Positions 1-11,268 of a stretch of DNA of 64,000 nucleotides are shown one piece after another. Below the pieces are notes generated by a model, which was given only the letters and a program-made list of their open reading frames with translations, made no database searches and was not told the origin of the DNA. Position 1 is the stretch's first letter, and each line of letters opens with the position of its first letter. Source of the stretch: Lunularia cruciata (lineage: Eukaryota; Streptophyta; Marchantiopsida; Lunulariales; Lunulariaceae); assembly GCA_948567375.1 (NCBI GenBank), contig OX419757.1, forward strand, positions 47,675,665 through 47,739,664. Direction: 5' to 3'. Position numbers and translations under genes: made by a program.

Positions 1-71
1 TGGATAACCAGAGGAGGATTTTCCATTTGGTGGGACCTTTAGGGAAGGTCTATACACCATAGAGAGTCTTA

Positions 72-380
72 TTAGACTTTGGTGCGCAATCCCTTATGTT
101 GAGGAAGGTTGCAGTTGTTGATCTAGAGTTGTGGAAGACCGATGTAGAGAGGTGTCCATTTCAAATCCAGAAATCTCTAAGAAGTGGTTCAACACATTAC
201 ATCACACATGGAGAGCTAGTTGTTCAGCTTCAGCCTGGTCATCCAATTGATAGCTCTGTGGTGAGAGCTCATGCCATTGCGACCATAGCTGAGTTGTATG
301 ATGTGTTAGGGGGGGAGCAAAGTTATACTCCATGGGTTTTAGTATTGATTATTGGGAGGAGGCAGCCTCTTATAGACTAG
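72..380 (+). pseudogene. Retropepsin-like aspartic protease remnant of the MT-family element
   Basis: The frame around the ATG at 96 is open upstream and reads LLDFGAQS over 72-95. That matches the retropepsin active site hD[S/T]GA, with the second position changed to Phe. The open frame runs 94 codons past the ATG, to 380. Its middle (a QLQPGHP stretch, then AHAIATIAELYDVLGG) fits the flap and the second hydrophobic strand of plant Ty3 proteases. In the family this enzyme cuts the Gag-Pol polyprotein. The altered active site and the stop at 378-380 make it inactive. The assignment rests on the DxGA motif and on its place upstream of the other pol domains. Confidence 0.55.
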
Positions 381-756
381 GTTGGGAGTCTGGTGAGGGA
401 CGAGTATGTTGCCTACCAATATGTTTCAATAGTGGCAGTCTTGGCTCACTACAGTCTGGGGCTATGGCAGCATCAATTTCAGCTTTGAGTGGTGTGGTTA
501 CTTGACCTGGTGATTTATCGGGGTGGAATGCCCATGTAGAGAATACTCTTACACCAGAGGAGATCACTCAAATTTGGAGTACAAGTGGGATTGTTCCATC
601 CACCTTGTGTGTTCCATTGTGGAGTTCAGAGGAGGCATTGCAACAATATGCAGATTGGTGCAACAGGCTTGGAGTGGAGCCTTTGTACCACCAAGAGACC
701 AGTGTGAGGATGAGCCTCCAAAGTTGATTACCTTGATATCTCAAGATACCAAACTC
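381..756 (+). other. Linker between protease and methyltransferase of MT copy 1
   Basis: No known domain is recognised. Between about 520 and 720 one frame still reads smoothly (GWNAHVENTLTPEE, then WSSEEALQQYADWCNRLGVE), which looks like the leader of the methyltransferase polypeptide. It could be part of a target-recognition or N-terminal domain. Confidence 0.35.
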
Positions 757-1690
757 ATTGCTTGGCAATGTCTATTGGAGTTGTTCGGTGGGATTATCAC
801 ATGACTAGCTATGGTACTGTAGGTGGGTATTACAAGTATAGAGGTACTTGTATGTGGAGATAGATGAGACTGCCAGGCAAGTCTCTCTCTATCATATGGC
901 ACACTTGGCCTATGTTACTACCGATGTCAGCAATCAGGGGTTACCAAAAGGCCTTACCAACATACATTTCTTTGTTGGGAGTGCATGGTCTAGAGCAACA
1001 TGGACCTATTCATTTGGTGATTTTTGGATGGCCATGCCAAGGACATACACTTGATGGCAGAGGTCTGGGTCTATAGGATCTTTGTTCTGGTGTGTTTTGG
1101 GAGATGTTACGGATACTACAACATCTCATGGTTTATCATATTGTTTCTTGAGCTTATATTTTGGAGAATGTCCCTTTGATGGGTGATTCTTGCACCCAAG
1201 TGGTGGCAAGTACACATCAGGTCTATTCTTAGATTGGACCCGCCATTTTGTTAGATGCAGCCAGAGTGAGATCACGGGCTCATTATCTTCATGTTTGGAG
1301 GACAAACCTCTTACCTAGAGAGGTTCTACAACATGCTTATCATAGGAGTCAACAATTAGACCACATCATTGTTGATGATATCTTGGATGTTGGGTGTTAG
1401 TCTTAGATAATAGTAGTGGTTGATAGGTCACCTATGGCAATGGTGAACCTAGTTGGATAGCTTAGAGCCACTTTTCCCACACTCATGAGTTTCTCAAGCT
1501 CTCATGCCTTTTGAGAGGGAGGTCCTAGATTGGTTTGGGACTCATAGTTACAGCAATTGGTGGAGCCCAATGCCAATGAGAGAGAGCAGGCAATGGGTTT
1601 TTGCACCGGTATTACTGCTATTCCAATAGTTTTAGAGGCATCAAGGCGTCAGGTGTTAGATCAGGCTATGGATCTGAATTGTTTGACCTA
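757..1690 (+). pseudogene. Cytosine-5 DNA methyltransferase domain inside the MT-family retrotransposon (broken)
   Basis: Conserved C5-methyltransferase motifs appear in the right order across three frames. Motif I (SAM binding) is LLELFGGI at about 774-797. Motif II is RYLYVEIDETAR at 842-877. Motif IV is the catalytic loop, HLVIFGWPCQGH, with the nucleophile Cys codon at 1035-1037, followed by GRGLGL. Motif VI is AYILENVP, with ENV at 1164-1172. A motif VIII-like Arg-rich stretch, ARVRSRAHYLHVWRTNLLP, lies near 1260-1310. Motif IX is EREQAMGF and motif X is RRQVLDQAMDLN, in about 1570-1685. These enzymes transfer methyl from S-adenosylmethionine to C5 of cytosine in DNA. The domain sits between retropepsin and RT in the same orientation, so it looks like part of the element's polyprotein rather than a host gene. 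A frameshift after motif I, another between motifs II and IV and at least three stops kill it. It is not obviously DNMT1-, CMT- or DRM-type; PCQ rules against DRM/DNMT3, which use PCN. Confidence 0.85.
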
Positions 1691-2021
1691 GATTGTGAGC
1701 CTTGGCTAGGTAGAGCAATGTAAGATGCGTTTGATAGGCATCACCACTCAAACACTTGTGAGCCCTGTGCCTATCAAAATGATTTAGGCAAATGCTTGAA
1801 GCAATGGACCAAGTGGACTTGGTATTCTTGGGACATAGCCAATAGCTATTAAGGAGAGTGGTCTACTTGGAGTCCATCTAGGTGAGGGTACTTGGAGTCC
1901 ATCTAGGTGAGCGTGGGCTACCTGGATTACACCATTGATCCACTTGGGATGCTGCTAGAGGACGTGTGGAGCCTGTAGCCAGAGTGGAGAGAGTTTTTCA
2001 CACTGAGGTTGGGACATCTAG
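1691..2021 (+). other. Methyltransferase-RT connector of MT copy 1, internally deleted
   Basis: The frame ends with VARVERVFHTEVGTSS at about 1970-2018. The same segment in copy 3 (LASRLEGVFHIEIGTSS on the - strand just inside the window's right edge) continues for roughly 130 more codons before the RT begins. Copy 1 has therefore lost that connector. Nothing else is recognisable here. Confidence 0.5.
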
Positions 2022-2545
2022 TGCCAACCAAGAAGGATATGCATAGCAACCAAGAAGGATGCCAACCAAGAAGGATATGCATGGCAACTACACAGATAAG
2101 CAGATGTGTGGAGATTACTGTCCTATCAATTGATAGACTACGGTTGATTGGTATACCATGCCTACACCAGAGGAGATATTTGATGCGATTGGGCATGCAA
2201 AGGTCTTTAGTACTTTGGATCTTTGAGCAAGATATCATCAATTGCTAATCAAGGAGGAGGATAAGTCCAAGATAAAATTTTGGGCTATTGATCCTCATAG
2301 CAAGGATTTGTTATATCAATGGAGGTTCTTACCATTTGGGTTAAAGAATGCTCTTGCTAAGTTCCAAAGGATCATGGATAGGATCCTAGCTGGGCTGGAT
2401 TCTGCTTGGTGCTATATTGATCACATTTTTGTCTATATCATTATTGTGGAGGAGCATGAGAGACAATTGTTGGAGGTGTTTGAGAGGTTGAGATCTCATG
2501 GACTCAAATTACATCTTGGGAAGTGTAGGTTCTTCCATGAGTAAG
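2022..2545 (+). pseudogene. Ty3/gypsy reverse transcriptase remnant, MT copy 1
   Basis: From 2059 the frame reads MPTKKDMHGNYTDKQMCGDY, the Ty3 RT fingers motif (KKDG.WR.C.DYR). It is followed by PEEIFDAIGHAKVFSTLDL, and from 2242 by WRFLPFGLKNALAKFQRIMD and CYIDHIFVY. The last is the YxDD catalytic box with the second Asp changed to His, which would inactivate the polymerase. HERQLLEVFERLRSHGLKLH and GKCRFFHE then close the RT domain. A frameshift or stop near 2225-2248 splits it. The start carries a local triplication of the 12-mer accaagaaggat between about 2028 and 2074. RT copies element RNA into DNA. Confidence 0.85.
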
Positions 2546-3201
2546 AGTGGTGTTGGAGAGATGAGCATGAGAGAGCTTTTGTAGAGCTCAAGGAGAGGTT
2601 GACATTTACTCCTATTTTGAGGAGACCAATTAAAGGATGACCATTTTAGGTTCACATTGATTGGAGTATGTTGGGGCTTGGAGCAGTGCTCACCCAACAT
2701 GATGATGAGGGGAAGGAGTTTTTGGTGGCCTATGCTAGTTGCTCCAACAATTCAGCGGAGGCAAAGTATAGTTCATATGATAGAGTGTGCTTGGCAGCAG
2801 TTTTGGTAGTAGCACATTTCTGATGTTACCTATTTGGTAACCTCTTTACTCTCATCATTGATCATCAGCCATTGGAGTGGTTGATGGAGTTTGACAAGCT
2901 TTCAAGGAAACTTGGACGATTGGCTCTGATTTTTTAGGATTATGATTTCACGGTTGTTCATAGACCTAGAGTGGTGAACCGTGATGCAAATGGGTTGAGT
3001 AGAAACCCATATCCCAGCCAACAAGATCAGACCGGAGCACGTTGGCATGGCAAGACAGATGAGGAGATGGTGCTAGAGTGGCATGCAGCGGCCTTTTTAT
3101 GTGTATTTTCTAAGGCTTTGGCGGTATCTCTCTCAACGCATACAGGAAGAGCTATTGAGGTCATAGATCTAGAGAGTAAAGATATTGGTATAGTTAAGTG
3201 A
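2546..3201 (+). pseudogene. RNase H domain and tether remnant, MT copy 1
   Basis: Readable pieces include HERAFVELKERLTFTPILRR (2569-2628), GLGAVLTQHDDEGKEF, LVAYASCSNNSAEAKYSSYD, VCLAAVLVVAHF and LIIDHQPLEWLMEFDKLS. VHRPRVVNRDANGLSRNP follows at about 2955-3015. This is the standard Ty3 RNase H ending in the 'N.DALSR' signature, and it would remove the RNA strand during reverse transcription. At least three in-frame stops interrupt it. The 2971-3201 frame continues into the spacer before the integrase. Confidence 0.8.
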
Positions 3202-4204
3202 GACTTTCATGATGATGTCTTAGTGATGGACTATCTTTGCACTAGTGTTGTGGGTGGCACAATTGGTGCTAGTTGAGACCGTGTTCTTTGGCAAGCCAAA
3301 CGGTTCAAATTATAGGGTAAACACCTTTTTGCGTGTATGGGAGGATGGTAGAGTGCCACTTCCATCTTAGAGACTACAGTTGGTCCGTCATGCACTCATG
3401 AGGAGCTTGGACATTTTGGAGTAAAGCGTACATATAGCTTACTCTTCGAGTGATTATTGGTGGCATGGTATACGACCAATGTACAATAGTTTGTTGCTAG
3501 ATGTGTGGTTTATGACCAAGTTAGAGCATCATTCAATGCTCCTATGCCATAGTTGCACCCATTACCTATCATCGGATTAGGTTACCATTGGAGTTTAGAC
3601 TTTGCTAGACCTTTACCGTTGATTGTGAGACAATTGGTATGTTTTGGTGATGGTGGAGCACTTCTCCAAGTAGATTGGGTTGGTGGCACTTCCTGACAAG
3701 TCCAGTGAAGGGACTGGTTATTCATTCCTAGATCGGGTTCTTAGTCATTTTGGTGCACCAGCTAAGGTTTTGACTGATTAGGGTAAAGAGTTCTTGGGAG
3801 AGTTTCAGACCCTATGTGACAAGCCTTTGATTGATCATTGTACTACCTACCTTGAGGTCAATGGCTTAGCAAAGAGAGTGGTTCAGACGGTGAAGAGAGG
3901 ATTGCAAAAGTATGGTTTGAAGTGTGGCCACTTGGGAGATTGGGACCTCTAGTTACGTTGGTTGGCCATGGGCTATTGGTTCAGCCGGCAAGCCTCCTCT
4001 TCTCCTTAATTTCTACTCTATGGACAAGATCAAGATTTACCTGCAGCCATTTGTCAAGATGCTATTGTAGTTTTGGACTTGGATGATCCAAATTTATGGA
4101 TGAGTGCATGTTCTCAACGGGTAGAGATCTTTTGGAAAGTGGTGCCAATGGCTTTTGAGAACTTGGCAATTGCTCCACATAGAGATACCTTATGCTATGC
4201 CACT
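3202..4204 (+). pseudogene. Integrase remnant, MT copy 1
   Basis: Heavily frameshifted integrase. LVRHALMRSLDIL near 3380-3420 and a CxxC-like VARCVVYDQ near 3490 mark the HHCC zinc-binding end. LGYHWSLDFARPLP near 3580-3615 holds the first catalytic Asp. The stretch around 3775-3800 (TD.GKEFLGEF) holds the second, and NGLAKR at about 3860 stands where the catalytic Glu should be. The match to the better-preserved - strand copy at 31903-32160 is clear. The frame ends at NLAIAPHRDTLCYATI near 4205. Confidence 0.75.
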
Positions 4205-4509
4205 ATTCAAGGAAGAGGTTGTAACTCCGGGTTGTAACTTGAGGTAAAGTGACTTTGTGTCAAAAGATAAAGTACTCGGATTGGTCCTGCCAGCATTCAA
4301 CCTGAAGTAAGAAAACTTTGTCTTAGGATGCTCAATCAGAGGTGAGGATAGTGTAACAAATTTCCTTTTGGCTTGGATATTCAAGAAGTTACCACACACA
4401 AAAGCGGCTGGCCTATGAACGAGGGAAAGTTGACATTGACAGGAGCATGTAGAAGGTGTGATTTCTTGGTAGAAGCTCAAAGTGAAGAAAGAATGAGGAA
4501 ACATGCCAC

Positions 4510-4516
4510 TATAAAA
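4510..4516 (+). promoter_or_regulatory. TATA box of coiled-coil element A
   Basis: TATAAAA lies 334 bp before the ATG of the element's long ORF. The equivalent sites in C (11269, TATAAGA) and D (19237-19231, TATAAAA) lie 310 and 309 bp before their ATGs. The conserved position suggests an internal RNA polymerase II promoter. Confidence 0.5.
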
Positions 4517-4843
4517 TTTGAGATAGAGACAAAGAGATGACAAGTAATTTCCCATCACCATTAACAAGTCATCTTGAGGGAGATTGGGGAAAAAGGGAGT
4601 GTAGTAAGAGACGTGCTTGTGCATCAAGAGGAAGTTAGAAGAGTTAGTCCAAGAGTTAGGTAGAAGAATAATCACCAACCTAGAGTGGAGGAAAGTAAGA
4701 TGGGAGGTGCAAAGAAGAACTCAGAATTTGCAGTGAGAATTCATGCAATTTGGAGGTTAGATGTGATTGCAAGAATCAAAGTTTTGAGCAGGCTTTGTAT
4801 CACATTTTTGGCATGGAACTAGAACCTTAGTTTTCCAAGTTTC

Positions 4844-7074
4844 ATGACCAAGATCATTGAAAGTAAGTGTCTAGATGGACCCAAGGCAGAGGGTAAGAGA
4901 GGAAATCCGGCTCAATGGACAAAGTTGGAATTGAGGTTAGTACTCAGAAGAGAGGCAGGTGAGGAGCAAGGAGCCACATTCTTGGGGAGAGGAGAGGTAG
5001 TTGAAGAAACCCAAGAAGTACAATATGCCTTTTCTTCAAAATGCACAAAGAATGGGTATAAGGTTGAGAATTATAAGGACCTTGTGAGGAGAGGCATCAT
5101 AGGAGCAATGAGGGCCATCTTTAAGCCAAAAAAAACCACTTATGTGATGAACCATCAAGTGGTGTTTTTCCATAATATGTTTGAAAGGGAACCAATCAAT
5201 TGGGCAAAATGCTTTCATCAGCACACAAGACAAATGGTGTGGAATTTGAGGGATAAGTCACCTCCACACTACATTGTGCCATTTGTAGCCAACTTTTATT
5301 TGGGATTGAAAGATGAGAAACAACACTGATAACAACACAAGATGGTGTTGCATTTCCATCCCAACTTAAGGAGACATACTTATGCAGAGGAGCAATAATA
5401 CATTCTTCAAATCAAGAGCAGTGATGAGTACTACATGCATACAGGGCAAAGCGTAAGATTGGCGGTGAATGCTCCAAAGACAAAGAAGAGGAGTTGACCA
5501 AAAGAAGAAGTGGCAACAATACCTCAGAAGACCAAGAAAGTGAACCCAAAGAAGGACTTGGTGGTAATCACGTTGTCAAGAGAAGAATCAGAAGGGGAAG
5601 CTGAGTACAAGTCAAAAGACTTGAAGAAAGAAGAAGAACCTGAATTCATGTTATAGAGTGGTGAAGCAAGTAATGAGAGTGAGGATGGAGTGGAAATGCA
5701 GTCGGTACCAAAGGAAGAAGAGGGAAAGTTGAAGATGGTAGAAGAAGATAACCAAAAGGAAGAAGAAGAAGTTCCAAAGAAGGAGGAGAAGAAGGTTATC
5801 ATTTAGAGAGGTATCTGATCCAAAAGAAATGTGATGTATGAGGTGGGGCCAAGTCAAAGAAAAGAAATGGAAAGTGAAAGTTTGGGGAACAAAGAATCCA
5901 TTCCAATCAGGCAACTTCAGCTAAGGAGAAGAGTGTCAGGGGAAGAAGAAGCAAAGAAGAGGAAGAGCCCGCAAGCAGAAGGGAACCAAACCAGAGGATT
6001 GGAGTATCTATGGGAGATTGTTTGCCCATTGTTGATGAAGTTGGGGGAGAAGAAGAAAGAGGTGCAGTCAGAGTATTTGGAGGTAAAGATTGTGTTGCAA
6101 ATGTTAGTGCGGTTAGAAGAAGAGAACTTGGAGTTGAAAACAAGTATAACCCAAGGAGAGGAGCAAAAGGAGGTACTACAAGTAGATGCAATAGTAGAGA
6201 GAGAATTATAAAGAAAAATATCATACCCAGGGAAAGATAGATAGCTAAGTATGAAATCTTGAAATAGTAGTTTGTTGATTCACAATTAGAGATCATCCAT
6301 GCTATGGCAAGGGTAGCAAAGAAGGAGCAAGAGCTCAACAAAGTGATGCAAAGTGTAGAAGAGAAGAAGCAGCTCTATGAAAGAGAGTTAATAGTGAGGT
6401 ATAGAGAAGAAGAAAGATTGAAGGAGTTACTTTGTAATTTGGAAGAGAAGGTAGTGTAGAAAGAGAAGGAGAAGGAGATTGTGAAGGCCAAATTTGAGGC
6501 AGAGCCTGGCAATGTACCGGGAAGACTGGCAGGCAAATTGGGAACATGAGAGAAGAATGAGGCTTGAGTTGTTGAAGGAGATAGTAGTGAAGATGGATGT
6601 GATGTTGAGTAGAAAAGCCAATGTAAGGATTGAAGAAACTGGATTATACGAGTTAAGATTGTTGGTGTAGTAGACGAGGAGAAGAAATGCAAAAGATAAG
6701 GACTTGAATGCTTTGCTAATTAGTCTTAGAACTCATGTAGATAGGAAGATATTGGAAGAGGAAGACAAAATCATGATTAGATTAGATTTAGTTAAGTTAG
6801 AAATAGATAAACATTGGAAGGATGTAAGAGAAAAACCCAAAGTAGAAGAGATATGAGTACAAATATCTTTGGAGTTGTCATTTGAGGTATTAGAGAAAGA
6901 TAGGTTGTAGGGAGAAGTGTGTAGATTGCCCATGAGGGGAATTTTAGATCAGAGTGAAGAGGTGTTAGAATTGGTAGAAGAGTTAATAGTTGTGAAACCT
7001 GAGGATAGAGTAGTATGTGAGGTTACTTTGGGTTTGGAAGCCAAGGAAAAAGTAGATATTGGATCAAAATTGTA
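4844..7074 (+). pseudogene. Long coiled-coil protein of element A (broken)
   Basis: Function unknown. The ATG at 4844 begins MTKIIESKCLDG, the same start as in copies C and D. A globular N-terminal part of about 160 residues follows, with YKVENYKDLVRRGI, PINWAKCF, RQMVWNL and PPHYIVPF. The frame stops at 5329. Further pieces are recognisable: an acidic Glu/Lys-rich stretch at 5520-5810, a heptad-rich stretch at 5831-6211 in the same frame as 4844, then coiled-coil remnants to about 7074. Several stops and frameshifts separate them. No RT, integrase, helicase or known transposase motif is visible. Confidence 0.65.
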
Positions 7075-7875
7075 ATAGTTTTGAGATTTGAAGAGGCAAA
7101 TATGAAGAGGTGCATTGTCATTTTGGATCCACAGGTTGTTAGAGTTGGTAGAAAGTAGTTTAGGAAGCTAGTTAATTGCTAAAGTCCTCTCCTTATTTAA
7201 AGGAGACATTTGTAGTGTTATGTTGTTCAATGCTCATTATTTCTGAGAATAGATAGAGCAAAGTGTTGTGTAGCAGTGCTTGTTGCTTGAGCTTAATTCC
7301 AGGTATCAGCATTGCGTGTGTGTTTGTGAGTGTTTGGAGAAGTTTGAAGTGCAAGTTACTGTGTTTGTTTGATGTTGGATTCTATAGCCTTGATCTTCAA
7401 ATTGTGTGTTTGATCCTAAGTGAAGTGCAATAGGAGCAATGCCTTGATATATTTGAGAGAAATTGTAGTGTTGGTAGTATTTTGCAGTTGTGAGTGTAGT
7501 GCAATGTTGATGTGAAGCAATTTTGAGTGAGGAAAATCTGCCTTCAGTGGAGAGATGGAACACAATTTTGAGGCAAAGTCTTTTTGCAATGAAGTGTTGT
7601 TTTTAGGAAAGATTGAATCATCACAATCAAGAGTGTTTGGAAAGATTTGATGGAGTTGTGATCAAGTGTGACATTTTTGTATGACGAGACTGCAAGTTGG
7701 TGCTTGTTACTCTCTTCTTGGTGCAGTTGCTACTTGAGAGACTAAAGACCAAGAAAAACTACTTGTTACTATTTGACTTTGTATTTGGACATTTCTGACA
7801 AGTATCTCTACGGGAACAAACTTTACTTACTTGATTACCGCAAAAGTGATATTGCCATGTTGTCACATATTGGCA

Positions 7876-8302
7876 CTCTCCTTTAGTCAAAATTTGTTGC
7901 ATCTTCTCACAAATCAAATCCTTGAAGTAATCGGCTCTCTTAAAAATTTTGGGAGAAGTTGGTGTGTTGTGTCACAATGAATATGTTAGCCCATTTGTGT
8001 CTTGGAATGAGGGAGTGTAAAGTAGTCTCACCACCTAGATTCATGTTTCCTCTTCAAGTGCTTGCAAGGCTCCTTGTACTTCATGAAGAAGTTGGAGATC
8101 CAACACCTCCTTCTTAGATTCTTCAATATTGAGTTGGCTCTTCTAGCATTCTTCTTCTTCATGTTGTAAAGTTCTTCATGAGCACTCTCTTCCCATTGTT
8201 CTCTTGATGCAAACATTCATATTCGATGGACAATCAGCTTTCAATTTGGCTTTGTATTCATCCACTCCCAAGATTTGTATCCTTGGCGGTTGCGCCAAAA
8301 TC
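7876..8302. other. Spacer between coiled-coil copies A and B
   Basis: AT-rich. The 62-codon - strand frame at 8028-8216 is Lys/Arg/Glu-rich with no recognisable motif and is not called as a gene. Nothing else is visible. Confidence 0.4.
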
Positions 8303-10560
8303 ATGTGATAATTCAACAAGTACCACTTTTGTGGTAATTAGTAAGTAACTATTTGTTCCCATAGAGATAGTGGTAAAAATGGTCAAATGCAAAGTGAAAG
8401 TAACAAAAAAATTCTTCTTGGCTGCATCTTTAGCGTCTTGGGTAGAAACCACATCCAAAAGAGAGTAACAAGTGCTCAACTAGCAAACTTGTCACAAATA
8501 AACAACACCCATAATCACAATTCTTCACATTTTTCCAATTGACACTAATTTTGATGATTCAATTCTTTTGAAGAAGGCTACTTAACCATGAAATGACTTT
8601 GTATTGGAATTATGTTTAGGGTTAGGGTTTAGGGTTTAGGGTCTTTGGAACTAACTCCTCCTGAGTTCTTTCTACTTCCAATTGATTTCAATACATCTTC
8701 AACTCTTCTTCAGAATTTTCCTTCAATGCTTCCTTCTCTTCCATGTAGTGAATAAGTTGAGCCTCCGCATTCCTGATCAAACCTCTCAGCCTTTCTTCTT
8801 CTTGATCTCTACTCAATAAATTTGTGTTGCTAGGCCCAATCCTTCTCCATTGCACCAACCTTAGTTTCTCCAACTCTTGCTTCCTCTCATTGCAATGGCT
8901 TTTGAGTGCATTGCATTGAGTTGCAATTCATTGAATTCTTGCTTCAACTTCTTGAACAATACTTTTTGGTCCTTCAACTCTTTAGCTTGTTGTTCAAGAT
9001 CACCATTGCGCTTCACAAAATTCTCATGTAGAGTTTTGAAGCTCTTCCTCCAAATTACCACATCCACCCAGAGTAATTCGGCTTAATCGCCTCCTCAAGT
9101 TAACTTCTCCTTCAACTCCAAGACTTATGCACTTAGATTCTTCATTTCATGCATCTCATCCTTTACTTAGGGATGATCTTGTTGCATCTCCTTCCTCTTC
9201 CTCTGCAACTCAAACAATAACAAACGCACAATCTTTGAAAAATAACTTACTCCTCTGTGCCTTTCCTCATCTTCTTCTCTATCTTTGGCTTTCATATGCA
9301 ATTCTTCTTCAAGTGCCTTACCCCAAAGTCTCAATCTTGTTATCTTTAAATTGATTTCCTTTGAACTTTCTTCTTCTTCCTTGGCTCTATTTGTCCTATA
9401 GTTGGAAGCTAAATACTTCTCTTTGATCTTGCTCTTTGCAAAAATACCAATATTTGCTCCTCTTCCCTCTCCTCCAAAACATCCACTTCATGCAACTCCA
9501 AGTATTGGTTGTCTCTTCCTTCCATGCACTCAATTAGTGCATGGAACTCCTGTAATCTTCCTCAATCTCTTATTCAACAGATTGCTTAACATTGGTTGCT
9601 CCATCACTCTCAATGCTTGACTCCTTACTTTGCAACATGAACTCTTCTTTTTCTTCTTCTTTTGAATCTTTTCATCTAGACTTGGCTTCTCCTTCAGATT
9701 CTGCAACTATTTACAGGTCCACCACCGCCATTTCTCACCTTGGGTTCAATCTTCTAGTCTTTTGTGGCTAAATTGGTGATACTACCTCCTTGAGTCTACC
9801 CCACTTCCTTGGCCTTATAGTACACACCACCACTACCTTCTCTTGCCTCACCTTGGCAAAGTGTTCATCACTTCCTTACATCTGCCTTTTGTAGTATTGC
9901 TTGTCCGCATCTACATCTTGACATAGATCTAGGTGAAAGTGCAACAACATCTTCTCCTTCTCCTCTGAGTTGAGTAAGTTTAATCCCAAATAGAAATGGG
10001 CTGAAAATGGCACAAGGTAGTGGGGTGTCAGATTCATTCTCCAATTCCCAATCATCTGCCCCACTCTCTAGTGAAAGCACTTCACCCAATTCACCTTTTC
10101 TCTTGCAAACATTTGGTGGAAGAATACCACTTACTGCTTTGTTACATAGGTGCTTTGCTCTAGCTTAAACATTGCCATCAAAGCCCCAACAATACCTCAC
10201 CTTACTGGATCTTTATAACTATCTACCTTGTACTTATTCTTAGTGCAAGGAGCACCAAAGGAATTCCTCACCTTTGTAATCTCCTCTAGTAAATCACACT
10301 TCCAATAGAAGGTGACTCCTCTTGCATCCCCAACTTCTCTCCCCAAGACTAATCTGCAATCCAACTCAGTCCATCAAGCCAGCTTTTGTCTCTTCTCCTT
10401 TGTCTTGGGACCATCTTCGCAGTTACTAGTCGTTATTTCTGCCATGAGACTTGGAAAACTTAAGTTCTAGTTCCATGCCAAAAAAGTGATCCAAAGTCTA
10501 CTCAATACTTTGATCCTTGCCATCACATCTAATCTCTGAATTGCAAGATTCCTCATCACA
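8303..10560 (-). mobile_element. Coiled-coil element, copy B (diverged, 5'-truncated)
   Basis: A diverged copy in the opposite orientation to A. On the + strand its left edge, TGTGATAATTC at about 8303, corresponds to the 3' terminus of the family, followed by blocks also found in D (TTTGTTCCC, GTAGAAACCACA, GAGAGTAACAAG). The coding part is badly decayed. The best piece is the - strand frame at 9876-10064, with PHYLVPFSAHFYLGLNLLN, matching PHYIVPFAAHFYLGLNLLN of C. Coiled-coil pieces appear at 8688-9067. Homology stops near 10560, before the promoter region. Confidence 0.65.
8614..8641 (+). repeat. Short interstitial telomere-type repeat (TTTAGGG)
   Basis: Four near-perfect units of the plant telomere repeat, one missing a T, inside coiled-coil copy B. 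The array is too short to be a telomere. It may mark a repaired break or be chance in AT-rich DNA. Confidence 0.7.
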
Positions 10561-10884
10561 AGTGAGGGAACCTGCCTATTGCCCTTTGTTGGCATCACGT
10601 GTTTTCTTGGTCTTTGAAAGATCAAACCCTCACCTAGGCCCAAGATTCAAACTCCTTCATGATAACTATTAAGCGGCATGGATATTGTCTTGACATCTCA
10701 AAAATTCCTTTGTGAAGTGTTTCAATACTTTCCTTGATCATACCTTCTTGATTTGTTTGGCCTAAAGGAAAGTGTTTACGGTTTCTTTGGATCAGATTGA
10801 TCCCTCCAATATGAAGTATCTTACTTTAGATCTACAACCCTATAAGTCCAATCCAAGTACTTCTTTCTCTAATCTAAAGTCTAT
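10561..10884. other. Spacer between copies B and C
   Basis: About 320 bp with no gene or repeat that I recognise. It ends with the putative 5-bp target duplication TCTAT (10880-10884) that abuts copy C. Confidence 0.4.
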
Positions 10885-11268
10885 TGTGGTGCCCACATTT
10901 TTTGTTTTTCTCAAAATAAAGGAGAAGAAGTGTACAGAGAAGTTGAATTGCGCTTGTATGGCCAAAGAAGGCAAAGGAAAGAGTCTTCGGGATGAAACCC
11001 AAAGTAAAGTGACTTCAGTCATAAGGCAAAGTACTCGAAATGCACTGTCAGCATACAACCCAAAGTAAATTTTCTTTGTATCAGGGGGAGCTCAACCCGA
11101 GGCGAAGACATTCTAACAACCTTTCATCGGGGCGAGAAATTCAAGAAGGGGCCGTTTAAAAACTGGCGGCTCATACGCACGAAGGTTTATTGACAGTGAT
11201 AGGTGCATGCCGGAGGTGTGATTTCTTGGTAGAAAATCAAAGCGACAAAAGACGAAGAAGTGCAACTC

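Larger units (their letters stand above)
1..4204 (+). mobile_element. Degraded Ty3/gypsy element, MT family, copy 1 (methyltransferase-carrying)
   Basis: Remnant of a Ty3/gypsy LTR retrotransposon reading left to right; its 5' LTR and gag lie before the window. The order of recognisable pieces is retropepsin (about 72-380), an unassigned linker (about 520-760), a cytosine-5 DNA methyltransferase (757-1690), reverse transcriptase (2022-2545), RNase H (about 2560-3010) and integrase (about 3300-4200). Protease-RT-RNase H-integrase is the standard Ty3 order; the methyltransferase is extra. Each domain is broken by stops and frameshifts, so nothing is functional. The element stops abruptly near 4205, where coiled-coil element copy A begins, so the C-terminal part seen in copy 2 (PHD finger, 24489-24689) is missing here. 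Same-family sequence recurs at 23665-24689 plus 31298-32709 (- strand), 41480-42715 and 62630-64000 (- strand). Confidence 0.85.
4205..7875 (+). mobile_element. Coiled-coil element, copy A (5'-truncated)
   Basis: A copy of the same repeat family as C and D. Homology to copy C begins near 4205, about 100 bp short of the expected 5' end, directly against the truncated MT element. It ends near 7875 with the family's 3' terminus (TTGTCACA). It holds the family's TATA box, a decayed long ORF (4844-7074) and the AT-rich 3' region with the TCTCTACGGGAACAAACTTT block near 7806. It differs from C and D at many positions, so it is an older insertion or a separate subfamily. Confidence 0.75.

Noticed and set aside
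757-1690. Reading the methyltransferase as a host DRM or CMT gene fragment
   Set aside because: DRM-type enzymes have PCN rather than PCQ, and no chromo/BAH or UBA sequence is near. The flanking protease and RT are in the same orientation with no insertion boundary seen.
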